DNA of 64,000 nt from Theropithecus gelada (GCF_003255815.1 NC_037673.1:90518902-90582901), one strand, 5' to 3'; counted from the first letter of the stretch, positions 19,554 through 31,211 are shown. Notes: a model not told the origin generated them from the sequence alone. A program made the numbers and translations.

Positions 19554-20610
19554 GAAATGTATGTAGAAATCTCAGTTGAGTCAGTTTCATACCCTTAGTT
19601 ATACCTTAGAAACCTATCTTCCCAAGTTGAGAAATAAGAGAAGAATGGAGAGGAGAGGAAACAGCAGAAGTGCAGGGTGGTGACAGTTGTCATGGGATGG
19701 GTGAGGGAAGGAGAAACATAAGTAGGATATTTTCTATCTCTAGGCAGCTTTCTTTCATCACTGAGTAAAGCCCCTCACACTTTCTCAAGAGGGACTATGT
19801 TTTCTAAGACAAGGGAAAAGGGAACTTGAGATGCTGTTCTAGTCCATAAAATGATCCCAAAATGGAGAGAAACCCAATCAGAAGCAAGAAATTAAGGTAA
19901 TGGAATGGGAAAGTAGGCAGCTCAGCCCCAAGGGTCTTTGAGGGGACAGAAAGGAGACAATCAAGGAGTCATCTTAGAAATAAGTGTTTTTCACAGGTCA
20001 CAGATCCTAAGCCTGGGGCTATTCTTTGCTTATACCTCACTTGCCCTCTAGCTCCCTGGTCTCTTTATTATGGCAGTCTCTAGAGCCATGAGCACACTCT
20101 TCTCACCTCGAGATGAGAGCTCTGCTTCTTTGGGACAGCTACTCCAGGTACCTGGAGTTAGAGGAGTACATAATCTGTGCTACAGGGGAATTGAAGAAAG
20201 GAAGCACCTGGCTCTGTGTTAGCAGGGCTGTTCTGGCATTCTGGGTGACCAGCTTCGGTACAGCCGTTAGAACCCAGCACACTTTTGAAAATCAGTGGGT
20301 TAAACAGGATATGGGCTTCCCTAGGAAGCTGGCCATCATTCATAAAATTATTCCTGTTGGAAGATGCACCCCAACTTCTAGTAAACACCTTGCAGAGCAT
20401 AATTTACTCGTTGAGAAGATGAAAAACGTGTTTTCAAAAAAAGGCCACTTCGCAGGTATACCAAAGAAAGGAGTAATATGAAACTTTTTCCTTTCCATAA
20501 TAACTAAAAAATTATCATCGTCTGTTGGCAGTTTATGAGTCTATTTAAATTGACTTCGTTCCACTCAGAATTTTAGATGACATGTTAAAACAGAATTTAA
20601 AGAAGAATCT
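19554..20610. other. Unassigned sequence with a 122-codon frame
   Basis: No recognised repeat. The plus-strand frame at 20113-20481 (122 codons from ATG) has a mixed composition and no signal peptide, transmembrane segment or motif that I recognise. A chance ORF is the likeliest explanation, but it is the longest non-repeat frame in its neighbourhood. Confidence 0.45.
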
Positions 20611-20865
20611 GGCCAGGCACAGTGGCTCACACCTATCATCCCAGCACTTTGGGAGGCTGAGATCACCTGAGGTCAGGAGTTCGAGAGCAGCCTGGCCAAT
20701 AGAGCAAAGCCCTGTCTCTACTAAAAGTATAAAATTTAGTCAAGTGTGATGGCGCGCACCTATAATCCCAGCTACTCAGGAGGCTGAAGCAGGAGAAAAT
20801 CGCTTCAACCTGGGAGGCAGAGTTTGTAGTGAGCAGAGATCATGCCATTCCACCAAAAAAAAAAA
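20611..20865 (+). mobile_element. Alu (AluS-like) lacking its 3' end
   Basis: GGCCAGGCACAGTGGCTCAC start, two-monomer structure, then CATGCCATTCCACC jumps directly into an A run. About 40 bp (ACTCCAGCCTGGGCAACAGAG region) of the right monomer end is absent. The flanks AGAAGAATCT and AGAGAATCT are a possible imperfect target duplication, so the element may have inserted from an internally shortened transcript. A second gap affects 'gaggcgggcg' before ATCACCTGAGGTC. Confidence 0.9.
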
Positions 20866-21289
20866 GAGAATCTGTCCTCAAATGTACATTTGTTTTTCTG
20901 CATTCTTAATTCCCAGCATGAAGCCATTCGGCCTTTGTTGGTCCTTCTCAGCATCTGACAATGCCATGTGGCTGTGATGGGGACATGCTGGTCATGGGAG
21001 ATGGGTTGACATGAGAATAACCAATTGACTCTATGACATCTTTCTTTTTCCCTTTTATGCCAAATACAGACAAAGAAAAGACTTAAGGAACCAAACACAC
21101 AGAGGGAATAACTACTAGCGAAAGAGATAAATAAGGGAAAAACATAATAATTGAAAAAGGAATTATTAAAAATGGAGGTAAGTTTTCAGACTCATATTGG
21201 TAAAAAGACTTATACATGTTTTTTTTTGTTTTCAATGTACTTTCATATCAATTTTCACAAACCCCTTAAGGGTTGTTTTTAATAATTAA
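20866..21289. other. Unassigned sequence
   Basis: No recognised repeat; A-rich around 21100-21190. Confidence 0.5.
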
Positions 21290-21710
21290 TATTTATTATT
21301 TATTTGTGGAAGGCACTGTGTTAAGTGCTCCACATTCACTGACTCATCTGAAACTCATGACAGTACCAGGATGCAGTTTTATGGTGATCACTGCTCAGTA
21401 CACGAGGACACTGAGTCACAGGCAAATACGCCTCAGGTTAAAGAGCTACAGGTGAAGAGTTGGGGCCCGGGCTTTGATTACAGGCTGACTCTGGAGCCTG
21501 TGTACTTCCTCACTGTACTCATCCCGTTTTCTGAGGCCCGGGCTTTGATTACAGGCTGACTCTGGAGGCTGTGTACTTCCTCACTGTACTCATCCCGTTT
21601 TCTGAGGCTCGGGCTTTGATTACAGACTGACTCTGGAGGCTGTGTACTTCCTCACTGTACTCATCCCGTTTTCTAAGGAAGAACTTGAGATTCAGACAGG
21701 TAATGATTCT
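21290..21710 (+). mobile_element. MIR SINE containing a local triplication
   Basis: MIR-like landmarks in order: AGGCACTGTGTTAAGTGCTC, ACATTCACTGACTCATCTGA, GAGGACACTGAGTCACAGGC, then the 3' part (GGCTTTGATTACAGGCTGAC, CTGGAGCCTGTGTACTTCC). The 3' part is present three times in tandem (see 21466-21678). Confidence 0.75.
21466..21678 (+). repeat. 71-bp minisatellite, exactly three units
   Basis: Units at 21466-21536, 21537-21607 and 21608-21678, each beginning C(C/T)CGGGCTTTGATTACAG and ending CATCCCGTTTTCT(G/A)AGG. The copies differ at only a few positions. The unit is derived from the 3' half of a MIR element, so the amplification is much younger than the MIR itself. Confidence 0.97.
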
Positions 21711-22526
21711 TACCGAAGCTAGTAGTTAGCAACTTCAAACTTAAAAATGGAAAGCGAAGCCATTGGTAGACATGAAATTTGAATTCAAGAATTATTATTT
21801 CCATTAATTTGATCAATGAATGGGATTTGGTCATAGTGTTGATTCAATATTATTTAATTCTTTACAATAACTGAGTTTTTTCAGCCTCTGATGTCTTTAC
21901 AGAATCAAAACTTTACTCAGGCAAGATTTAAGAGAATCTATGTGCATCCTTTATATTTTTCTATTGAAGGATATATATTTTGGTAAAAAAGAATTAGATG
22001 CTGGGAAAACCCATCACATTTAATGCCTTGATGTATTATGGCTTATTTCACCCCAAACTTGATTCTAACTCTCAACTCTTGGTTGGTTGTATCTGCATTT
22101 TTTTTGTTGTTGTTGTTCAAGCAGTATGCAGTCCAGTTGCGGCTATAAGGAAAAGAGCTTTATAATTCCCTCCCTGTATTAAGCTTCAGCTTTCTTTATA
22201 GATGTGAAAATCAGGCAGCACAATAAGATTAAGAGGATGGTATTTTGAATGTATTCCCGAGTCCCCTCAGTATGAATGGGATGGGGGCGAAGGAACTGAA
22301 CAGTCCCCACATATCCTTCTGGTATCTGCATTATTTAATTTCAGTGATTACGACCCTCGAAGCCAGAGAAATCATTCACATTCAATAGGCACACAGAAAT
22401 ACATTCCAAGGTATACTGCAAATTATGGCAATTATCCAGACAATGTTTTCTTATGACTGCTGGGTCCAGGAACTGATCTCTGTTTTTCTGTTTTTTGTTG
22501 TTTTTGTTGTTGTTGTTGTTTTGGGG
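21711..22526. other. Unassigned sequence
   Basis: No recognised interspersed repeat. It ends in a TTG/T-rich tract (22488-22526) that merges with the tail of the next Alu. Confidence 0.5.
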
Positions 22527-22820
22527 TTTTTTTTTTTTGAAATACAGTTTTGCTCTGTGGCTCAGGCTGGACTGCAGTGGCATGATCATAGCTCTCTGCA
22601 GCTTCCACCTCCCTGGGCTCAAGAGATCCTCCCACCTCAGCCACCCGAGTAGCTGAGACTTCAAGCATGTGCCACCACGCCTGGCTAATTTTTTATTTTT
22701 TGTAGAGACAGGGTCTCCCTATGTTGCCCAGGCTGGTCTGGAACACCTGTGTTCAAGTGATTCTCCCGCCTCGGCCTCCCAAAGTGCTGGGGATACAGAT
22801 GTGAGCCACTGCGCTCAGGC
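22527..22820 (-). mobile_element. AluJ-like SINE
   Basis: Antisense, from a T-run to GAGCCACTGCGCTCAGGC. CATGATCATAGCTCTCTGCA and CTCAAGAGATCCTCCCACCT are AluJ-type diagnostic wording. The flanking words AGGAACTGATCT and AGGAATTCATCT may be a decayed target duplication. Confidence 0.92.
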
Positions 22821-23308
22821 AGGAATTCATCTTTTAAAATTAAATTTTCTCTGAGTAATTTTTAAAATAAATTTCCCCAACATCGATAGAGAAATGAGCT
22901 CTACTACAGATGAAAAAAGAAGGCATGTTTACATGGTGATCCTGTGGGATGTGACTGCACTGGGCAAAGCCAAACCTTCCAACCTCAAACACCAGAACTC
23001 AGGGCTCTTTCAATTTTAATTTCTAGTTCCCCGTCATTGTACTATATCTCTCTCCTGTGAAATGTTTCTATTACAGTAAACAAATCGGTGGTGGTGATGT
23101 GACCATTCATTTTCTTAAAGAACATGTAAGCTGCAGAATTCTCACCTTCTTTGCCAAAGTCAAAATGTTACACATTAACACAGAAGCTAATTCCAGGTTT
23201 AGCCTTACTTTTTGAGATAGCTCACAAGGAAACATTCATTTAATCTGCATTTTAAAAAAGACGATAGAAAAGGATTTTTTGATGCAGGATGTTCACTCCA
23301 GCACACTC
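22821..23308. other. Unassigned sequence
   Basis: Nothing recognised between two antisense Alus. Confidence 0.5.
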
Positions 23309-23513
23309 TTTATTCAGACAGGGTCTTATTCTGTCATCTAGGCTGGAGTGCAGTGGTGCATTCTCGGCTCACTGCAGCTTCAACCTCCCTGGATGTGAGA
23401 GATCCTTCTGCCTCAGTCACCTGAGTAGCTGGGACTACAGGCATGCAGCACCACACCTGGCTAATTTTTGTATTTTTTAATAGAGATAATGTTTTGCCAT
23501 GTTGCCTAGGCTG
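23309..23513 (-). mobile_element. Partial Alu (AluJ/S-like)
   Basis: Antisense Alu covering about two-thirds of the element (GACAGGGTCTTATTCTGTCA to TTTTGCCATGTTGCCTAGG). It stops at GCTGGTCATTTT, so the 5' left-monomer part is missing. Confidence 0.9.
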
Positions 23514-24799
23514 GTCATTTTTTATTATAGAATGTTTACCCCTAGAGTCCTCTAAAGTGTAATCCACAAAAGTTGTTACCTCAGCCCAATTATAACAAGT
23601 CAAATAACTCCACACCCACCCTATTCTCCTTATCCCCATCTCCCAGTGGGAGGCAGGGAGATAGAATTAGAAGGAAGACTGTGTGATAACAATGCAACCT
23701 TACTGTGGGATCAAAGTATGTAAACACCTGCTTTTGCACTAAATTCATGAATAGTTCATATTCAAACTATAATTTGTGTGTTAAGGTCTAGCTATTGGAA
23801 AATTATAGGCTCCCAAGAACTGTTTACATAAGTACATGCTTTAGGGTTAACAGACAATCCATGAGAAACAAATTGATAATCAAGCACAACTAATGGCAAA
23901 ACTTTTTGTAAGAATAGTTGCAACTGACAACTACAATCTAAACCAAACTAAAAATTAAAATGGACACTAATGATACACCAATAACCAACCTTCAATCCAG
24001 AAATCCATGGAGACTCTGGCTTTCTCTGTGTGCTCATATATATAGTAGGAGCTATGTAGTGCTGCCGGTTGTGGTGTGACAGCTGAACTTCTTGCGATTC
24101 TACTAATTTTGTATATTCACAACCTGGTGACATGTTAACTTTATTTACAAATATCCAATTTTAGTAACCCTTAATAACTCAGTTAGTAGGATACTATTAA
24201 TAGTAAATATCCCATTTGTAGACATAAAAATGAAATGTCTATATAGTTACAAGTTATTTGGCTCTAAGGACAACAATAATCGAATAGTATTTTGGATGAG
24301 TTCTCAGTCCATGAGGAGGATATTTGAGGTCCACCAGAGGTGTAGTGGACTCTACTCAGAGAAACTCTGGGGTACACTCGCTGATAAAGGCCCATAGGTG
24401 CACTAGTATAACATGTAAGAATGGGATATGGATGATCCATAGAAGTTCCATCTAAAGTGGAATTGACCATTAACCAAACCAACAGACCACTTGGAAGAAA
24501 ATGATATTTTACAGGGTTAATAGAGTTAAAGTATTCAATAATTTTCCAAATGGATTCAGATGTTGATGAAGCTGCATATAACCACTTCAAAAATGACTTG
24601 GAAGGTGCCATTTAAATAGCTGACTTGTGAAGAGTTGTATTTTTTCAACCCTGATCCAGCTGATCCTGTGTAACATCCCTGAACATTGTATCATTTTTTC
24701 TGCTAAAAATTCAATGCTTCTGCATTTTCTACAAAAGATGATAAATTTGGCCAATTCATTTAAAATTTACATAAGTGAATATACATCTGAAAATAATAT
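23514..24799. other. Unassigned sequence
   Basis: No confident repeat call. A 115-codon minus-strand frame at 24264-24611 shows no recognisable domain, although the segment around 24250-24640 has the look of a degenerate retroviral or retrocopy sequence that I could not place. Confidence 0.45.
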
Positions 24800-26506
24800 C
24801 TATTAAAACTATTTCAAGAAGAATTAGAAAACTTGAACATTACTAAAAGTATTAAGAACTGTTATCAGTAGTTAAAATCTCCCTACACCTAAGAAATCAT
24901 TTCAAAATTATACAAATTATTATGTAGCATAAAAATTTATCATTAATTCTTCAAATCCAATAATTGAATACCAAAATTTGACATGACGATTGCAAGAAAA
25001 GAAAAAAAAACTGGCAAATCTCAATCACAAATATATATGTGAATATTCCAAACAAAATGGTAGCAAACTAAATCCAGAAACATATCTAAATGATAAAACA
25101 GTATGACCAACATGGGTTTATTCCATGCATTTAAATATGGGTTACCGTTAGAAAATCAATTAATGTAACTCACCAATTAGTAGATTAAGGGCAAAATTCA
25201 TATGATTATCTCAGAAGAAATACGGAAAACATTTGATAGAATTCAATACCCATTAATTTTTTTAAAAAAACTCTGGCAAGCCAGGGATAGACCAGAACTC
25301 TCTTAATCTGATAAAAGAAATTAACAAATATTTGTATTTTATGGTAAACCATTAAAAGATTTTCTTTTGAGATTGAGAAAAGAACAGGATACCTACTATC
25401 ATCACTTCAATTCAGTATTTTTCTAGAGGTTTTAACCAGAGTAAGAATAAAATATAAAATATATGTTCCAATAAATGATGCTGGGAAATTGACTATCCAC
25501 ATGCAGAAGAATGAAACTAGACCCCAATTTCTCACCATATACAAAAATCAACTGAAAATGAATTAAAATCTTAAATGTAAGACTGGAAACTCCAAGCTAC
25601 TAGAAGACAACATAAGAAAAATGTTTGTTGATATTAGTGTGGGCAAGTGTTTTTTGGATAAGACCTCAAAAGTGCAAGCAACAAAAGCAAAAATAAAGAA
25701 ATGGGATTGCATCAAACTAAAAAGTTCTGCACAACAAAGCAAACATCAACAGAGTGAACAGATAATCTACTGAATGGGAGAAAATATTTACAAAGTGTAT
25801 AACTAACAAGAGATTAATATCTAGAATGTAGAAGGAACTCAAACAGCCTAGTAACAAAAAACCAAAAAACAAATAATCAGACTTAAAAATGACAAAAGAC
25901 CTGAATAGATCTTCCTGGAAAGACATAGAAATGAAAAACAAGTATATGAAAAAAATGCTCAACATCACTAAACATCAAGGGAATGCAAATCAAAACTACA
26001 ATAATATCACCTCACTTCAGTTAGAATGGCTATTACCAAAAAGAGAAGAGATAACCAGTGTTGGCAAGGATGTGAAGAAATGAGAACCCATACCCGCTGT
26101 TGATGGGAATGTAAATTAGCACAGCCGTTAGAGAAAACAGTACAGAGGTTCCTCAAAAAATTAAAAACAGAACTATTATATGATCCAGCAATCCCACTAC
26201 TGGGTATATATCCAAAGGAAATGAAATCAGTGTGTCAGAGAGATAGCTGTGTATTGCAGTACTATTCACAATCTCCAAGACAGGAAATCAACCTGAGTGT
26301 CATCAACAGATGAATTGATAAAGAATATTTACTATACATACATACATAATGGAATATTTTTCAGTCATAAAAAAGAATGAAATCCTGTCATTTGTGACAA
26401 GATGGACAAGCCTGGAGGGCATTATATTAAGTAAAATAAGTTAGACACAGAAAAACAAATATTGCATGATCTCACTTATGTGTGGAATCTAAAAAGCTGA
26501 TCCCAT
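24800..26506 (+). mobile_element. Old L1 (L1MA/MB-like) ORF2 and 3' UTR, part 1
   Basis: The ORF2 relic is readable from AGAATTAGAAAACTTGAACA through CATATGATTATCTCAGAAGA, the FGSRQGC-like region, AATGATGCTGGGAAATTGAC, ATGTGAAGAAATGAGAACCC, CAATCCCACTACTGGGTATA and CATGATCTCACTTATGTGTG. It has many frameshifts and stops, with internal deletions in the RT region (about 25420-25460). It continues beyond the MER1-like insertion at 26507. Confidence 0.9.
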
Positions 26507-26802
26507 AGAAAGTGCAAGGAGGACCAGGGGCGGGGCGGGGATGGTTTTGAAATGAAACTGTTCTACCTCAGCTCATTAGGCATTAGATGCTCATAAATAG
26601 TGTGCAACTTAGATCCCTCACATGCACAGTTCACAATAGGGTTCGCACTTCTTTGAGAATCTAATGCCACTGCTGATCTGACAGGGGGCGGAGCGTGGGG
26701 TTAATGCTCGCTCACCCGCCACTCACCTCTTGCTGTGCTGCCCCATTTGTGAGAGACCATGGATCGGTACCAGTCCAAGGCCCCGGGGTTGGGGACTCTT
26801 GA
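26507..26802 (+). mobile_element. MER1-type hAT element inserted in the old L1
   Basis: GC-rich insert with GGATGGTTTTGAAATGAAAC, AGATCCCTCACATGCACAGT, TTCACAATAGGGTTCGCACT, TGATCTGACAGGGGGCGGAG, and the terminus GGCCCCGGGGTTGGGGACTC, matching MER1-type (hAT-Charlie) nonautonomous elements. The opposite terminus is shortened. L1 wording resumes directly at GAAGTAGAGAGTAGAACAGT. Confidence 0.8.
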
Positions 26803-27165
26803 AGTAGAGAGTAGAACAGTGGTTACCACATGCTAAGGAGGGGTGGGAGTGGGGGGATCGGAAGAGGTTGGTCAATGGGTACAAAGTTATAGACAGCCGG
26901 AATAAGTTCTGGCATTCTATCGCACAGTAGGGTGAGTATAGTTAACAATGTATCATATATTTCAAAATATCGAAAGGAGGGGATTTTGAATGCTCTCACC
27001 ACAAAAAAGTGATAAATGTTTGGGGTTATGCATTAGTTAATTACCCTGATTTGATTATTATACAATGTATACATGTATTGAAACTTCACATGGTATCACA
27101 TAAACGTGTGTAATGATTGTGTCAAAAATATAATACAACATGAAAATAAATGATTTAGAAAGGAA
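26803..27165 (+). mobile_element. Old L1 3' UTR, part 2
   Basis: 3' UTR continuation after the hAT insertion: GTAGAGAGTAGAACAGTGGT, AGTATAGTTAACAATGTATC, TGCATTAGTTAATTACCCTG, ending with AAAATAAATGATTTAGAAAG. The wording is typical of L1M/L1MA 3' UTRs. Confidence 0.9.
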
Positions 27166-27369
27166 AAAAATTGGCATTATTCATAGATTGTCTCTATAGT
27201 AAATCCAAAGGGATTTACAACTAATATATTAAAAGAATAACTAACTGAGAGATACAATTTCTAAACAGAAATAAACTAAGATACATTCACTATTAACCTA
27301 TAAAATATGCTTACATATATTTTTAAATATTTTAAATATAATTTTGTTAGAACATACTTCAATGTTTTA

Positions 27370-27715
27370 AAAATTAGTTTATTTTCATTGATGAATAATA
27401 ATTGTGGATATTTACGGGATACACTGGAAGTTTTGATCTACATATACACTGTGGAAAGATTCAGTCAAACTAACCTTTCAATCACCTCACTAACTTATCT
27501 TTTTTTGTGGTGAGAATATTAAAAATTTACGCCTTTGGCAATTTTGAAATATACAATAATTATTAATGTCACCATGCAGTGTAATAGATCACTACAACTT
27601 ATTCCTCCTAACTGAAAATTCGTACTTTTCATCAACATCGACCCTTTCCTCATCCCTCTGGCACCCTCCTCCCAGTCTCTGGTAACCACTTTTCTACTCT
27701 CTGTCAAACAATCTA
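27370..27715 (-). mobile_element. Old L1 3' UTR fragment
   Basis: Antisense L1 3' UTR: TTTTTGTGGTGAGAATATTA, GGCAATTTTGAAATATACAA, GTCACCATGCAGTGTAATAG, CCCAGTCTCTGGTAACCACT. It lies on the opposite strand to the L1 immediately upstream, so it is an independent insertion. Confidence 0.85.
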
Positions 27716-29319
27716 TTTCTTAAACTAAATATGAAAAATAAATCATTAAATTAACTTGATCTTTCAACAAGGTCTTTCTGTTTTGATAGAGAAAAAGAGG
27801 CAATTATTCTATTCTATTAAATTTATCATTATCCTATTTAAATCAAGTTAAAATTAATACTATATTCAGCGAGAATAGAAAATGAACCAAGGCACATTTG
27901 ACTCCAAATTTCTCAAGGGCAAGAGAATGTCTTGGGTAGGGTTTTCTCCGAGAAATATCCAATGAGAGAATATAGATTTGATTCACAGAAAAGAAAGAGC
28001 GAGAGAGAGAGAGAAGAGAGGAGACAGAGAAAGAGAGACAGAGATGGCGGGGTATGAAGGTATGTTAATAAAAGAGTAAAATACTTAATTCCAACAGACA
28101 GTAAATATAGGAATCTGATAACAATTATTTTTTCAAAGGAAATGAAAAAAAAAAAAACAAACAAAACCCAGGTACAGTCTAGTCTAATACGTCAACTTCC
28201 TCAGAGGCAGATGACAGATGTGAAGATACCTTGCAGCTTTATGGGTTAATTTCCTATAGTGTCTAACACTCTGGGACACTTGGAGAACAGTAAATGTTTC
28301 AAGCCGTCAAGGACCTGATTGGCCGGGATCTGTTTTCTATTTAGTTCACTTCCATTTCCTTTGCTGTTCCCAGCAGCTTTCTCCATGTCGGTTTGCATTA
28401 CTATGGTTTTCACGATTGGGTCAAAAAATAAAGCTTTTATGCCTGATTAAACACCGAGCTAACACACTTTGTCAGTCATTTCCACTTTGAAATTTATGTT
28501 TACTGCATTTAGTCTGTCCTTTCCAATCTTACCATACAGGATCTGCCAAAGAAATTGTAAAAATTTTACATAATATTGTACCTAGGAACATTATTTAATA
28601 TCAATAGTAGTTTTTTATAGCTAAAAGAAAATTAGGCTTTGCTCCAGGGGAAGATTGTGAGCAGGTATCTTTATTTATTTATTTATTTTTTTTCCTGAGA
28701 GAAGCTGTGAAACAACAGAACAGTCTGTGCCACATACATAATTAAAACAGATGTTCTCAATCTTAATTTTCAGACCTAATTTTGACAGCCAAAGAAATGT
28801 GCTTGACTTTTGTATAGTCACATATTTTCTCTCAAATTTGCCCTATTTTTCTCCTCACCCACTATGACTGCTCAGAAACAAAGGGTGGGGTGATGGTGAG
28901 TTACAATGCAGCTGCAAGGACTGTCAAATTATTGGTAGGTAGGGGAGTGGAAACAGTGATGAGAGAAATTGACCATCAACTATCTTTAAAGTCTACATAG
29001 CATAAACATTTGTATGTACTCCTAACTTTGCAGATGACACTTTTCATTAGGGTCTTTCATGATAGAAGCCAAGTTAAGCTTATCAAACATAATAAAGTAA
29101 TTGCTTAGAAGCACTTTTCCTTAGTCAACCTAGCCTTTGGGACCATAGTTTTTTTGTTTGTTTGTTTGTTTGTTTTTTGGCAGAATAACATACAGTGTAC
29201 AGAAATATGCTACATTTTGATGACACAGGCCAGGTGACTTACCTGCAAGGGCACAGAATCTGTCTGATATGCTTGTTGATGTATGTGTGTGAAAATAGAA
29301 AGCATACAAGTATAACGAA
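27716..29319. other. Unassigned sequence with simple repeats
   Basis: No recognised interspersed repeat. It contains a purine (GA)-rich stretch at 27991-28046, a TTTA repeat at 28668-28688 and TTTG repeats at 29152-29174. Confidence 0.55.
27991..28046. repeat. (GA)n-rich purine tract
   Basis: AGAAAGAGCGAGAGAGAGAG-type sequence followed by GAGACAGAGAAAGAGAGACA: an imperfect GA microsatellite. Confidence 0.85.
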
Positions 29320-29591
29320 GCTCTGTCGCCCAGGCTGGAGTGCAGTGGCACGATCTCGGCTCACTGCAAACTCCGCCTCCCAGGTTCACGCCATTCTCCT
29401 GCCTCAGCCTCCCGAGTATGTGGGACTACAGGCGCCAGCCACCACGCCCGGCTAATTCTTTTTTTGTATTTTTAGTAGAGACGGGGTTTCGCCGTGTTAG
29501 CCAGGACGGTCTCGCTCTCCTGACCTCGTGATCCGCCCGCCTCGGCCTCCCAAATTGCTGGGATTACAGGCGTGAGCCACCGCGACCGGCC
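29320..29591 (-). mobile_element. AluY lacking its A-tail end
   Basis: Antisense AluY. CpG-rich and little decayed (CGCCCGCCTCGGCCTCC, GGCGTGAGCCACCGCGACCG). It begins abruptly at CTCTGTCGCCCAGG with no T-run, so the 3' tail is missing, probably through deletion or recombination after insertion. Confidence 0.93.
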
Positions 29592-30694
29592 GACCCTCCC
29601 TTTCTGTAGGTGCTGCCAGCAGCTTGGAAATTACAAACTTTAGAAACCACAACAGGGCAAGAACTATCTTCCTGTTCTCTGTGGTGGAGTCTGGCTTTTT
29701 CACGCCCTTGTCAAGGCACTCAGTTGTTACCTAGGTTCTCTCCTTACCCATCCACCAGCACCAGGTCCATGGAAGGTCTACTAGGCCACAGTCCCAGGCC
29801 ACATCTGCTGTCAGGCTACCCTGAGCCCAGCTTGCCTCTCACCCTCTGAGGAAGGAGCAGGAGCTGGAGTATTGCTGCTGGCAGTGTCCTGGCTTTCTGC
29901 AGCCTCAGCACGGCTGGCCCTGCGGCAACTTGAGTGCTACACCTGCTCCAGCCTGCTCTAGTTCTCTTCTTCTTTGTCAATGGAGTTCCAATTCTGCAGT
30001 ACAGATTGGGGGATACCCTTAGGGCGCTCCAAACCTCTCAGCAACCACAGCCACTCTGATTCCTTCATAATTGTTCTCAACACTCTGAGAACTGTTTCAA
30101 ACCCAGTCCATTTAAAACCATTCTGGATGCTGGTCCGGTTCCTCTCAGCAAAGCCCAGTGTGGTCTGATCCAAATCCAAGAACGACTCCTGTCTCCTTTG
30201 CCTTGGGAAGTTGCCCTGAACTGCCTTGGCCCAGAGAGCGATACTCAGGAACTCACCAACTACCTACCAGGCTTTGACCACGTGTGAGATTGGGGCAGAC
30301 TATCTAGAGAGAGGATTACAAAGGCAGGCCCAGCTGCGGCTTGGTGAATTCATCCCAAAGTAGTTCTATTCCCTAAGAGGGAATGCAGAAGTAGGAACCA
30401 CAAAGTTTAAGAGGCAGATAAAGCTCATTCTGATCCTAACTAGGGACTATGTGGGAGGGGCTGACTTTGTTAAGGTGGTTGGGAGAGTTGGGAGAAGAGG
30501 CTGGCACCTCTCAGTGGGGAGGTGGCAATGTATTGGTTTGAGGGAAGTTCCATGGGATTAGGGTACCATGGGATGAACCTATTCCTAAGATGTGGAAGCA
30601 GGAAATCAGAGCCAAGCCAAATGGACTGGAACAAAGGGGAAGCGAGAGGAAGGGTGCTTATCCCTGGAGAGAAATGTTGAACAAAGCAGATCTG
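29592..30694. other. GC-richer unassigned block
   Basis: About 1.1 kb of visibly higher GC than its surroundings, with no repeat that I recognise and no long ORF. It may be an old regulatory segment, a degraded gene relic, or an unrecognised LTR. See findings. Confidence 0.45.
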
Positions 30695-30757
30695 AGCAGC
30701 AATTCACATACAGAGCATACTCGTGAAGCAGCAATTCACATACAGAGCATACTCGTG
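30695..30757. repeat. 32-bp tandem duplication
   Basis: Two head-to-tail copies (30695-30726 and 30727-30757) containing AGCAGCAATTCACATACAGA and GCATACTCGTG, identical over 31 bases. Recent slippage or a microhomology-mediated duplication. Confidence 0.95.
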
Positions 30758-30914
30758 GCCACGGGGATCCTCAGCTAACCTGGGCATACCTGCGACACCA
30801 GATCTGGAGCTTTAGGCAGCACGTGCAGCCCACGAACTGCTGTCTGAGGTACCAGCTGGCTTGGTAGTCGTTGATTAGGAGACAGGCTGGATCAGAATCT
30901 CCTGGAGACTTTTG

Positions 30915-30990
30915 GCGCTGCTAGATGTTGTGCTGGGTACTTTACATACATTTTCTCTAATCCTCACAAACTTTCAAACAGCAGAGAAAC
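30915..30990 (+). mobile_element. MIR fragment
   Basis: GATGTTGTGCTGGGTACTTT, ACATACATTTTCTCTAATCC and TCACAA match the MIR core in sense orientation. Confidence 0.6.
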
Positions 30991-31009
30991 CAAAAGTAAC
31001 TCTATATAT

Positions 31010-31205
31010 CCTTGGTCTCAGCTTAAAAGTCACTTTCTCAGAGAGGACATGTCTGAGCCAAAAAATATAAGTTAACTTCCCCTTTTATTCTCTATATCAT
31101 TTTCTACTTTTGCTGATGTCCCTCAGTACAGCTTATAATTTGATATATCATGAGTGATATTCATGATGATTTGTTAACAAACATTGGGTCCATTTCTCCT
31201 CCATA
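31010..31205 (+). mobile_element. L2 LINE 3' fragment
   Basis: TCAGCTTAAAAGTCACTTTC, TCAGAGAGGACATGTCTGAG and the following pyrimidine-rich text follow the L2 3' end pattern. It is very degenerate. Confidence 0.6.
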
Positions 31206-31211
31206 GTTTCT

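Noticed and set aside
20113..20481. 122-codon ORF as a novel gene
   Set aside because: No domain, signal peptide, splice context or compositional signal; frames of this size occur by chance in 64 kb.
22341..22668. Minus-strand open frames of 78-107 codons near 22.5 kb
   Set aside because: They run through the Alu tail and the TTG repeat (poly-Q/K/N translation), not a gene.
24264..24611. 115-codon minus-strand frame as a retroviral pol fragment
   Set aside because: No conserved RT, integrase or protease motif is visible in it; I could not place it in any family.
29860..29965. Hydrophobic stretch followed by LECYTC, reminiscent of an LY6-family signal peptide and first cysteines
   Set aside because: No ATG in frame, a stop six codons later and no further cysteine pattern on any frame; too short to distinguish from chance.
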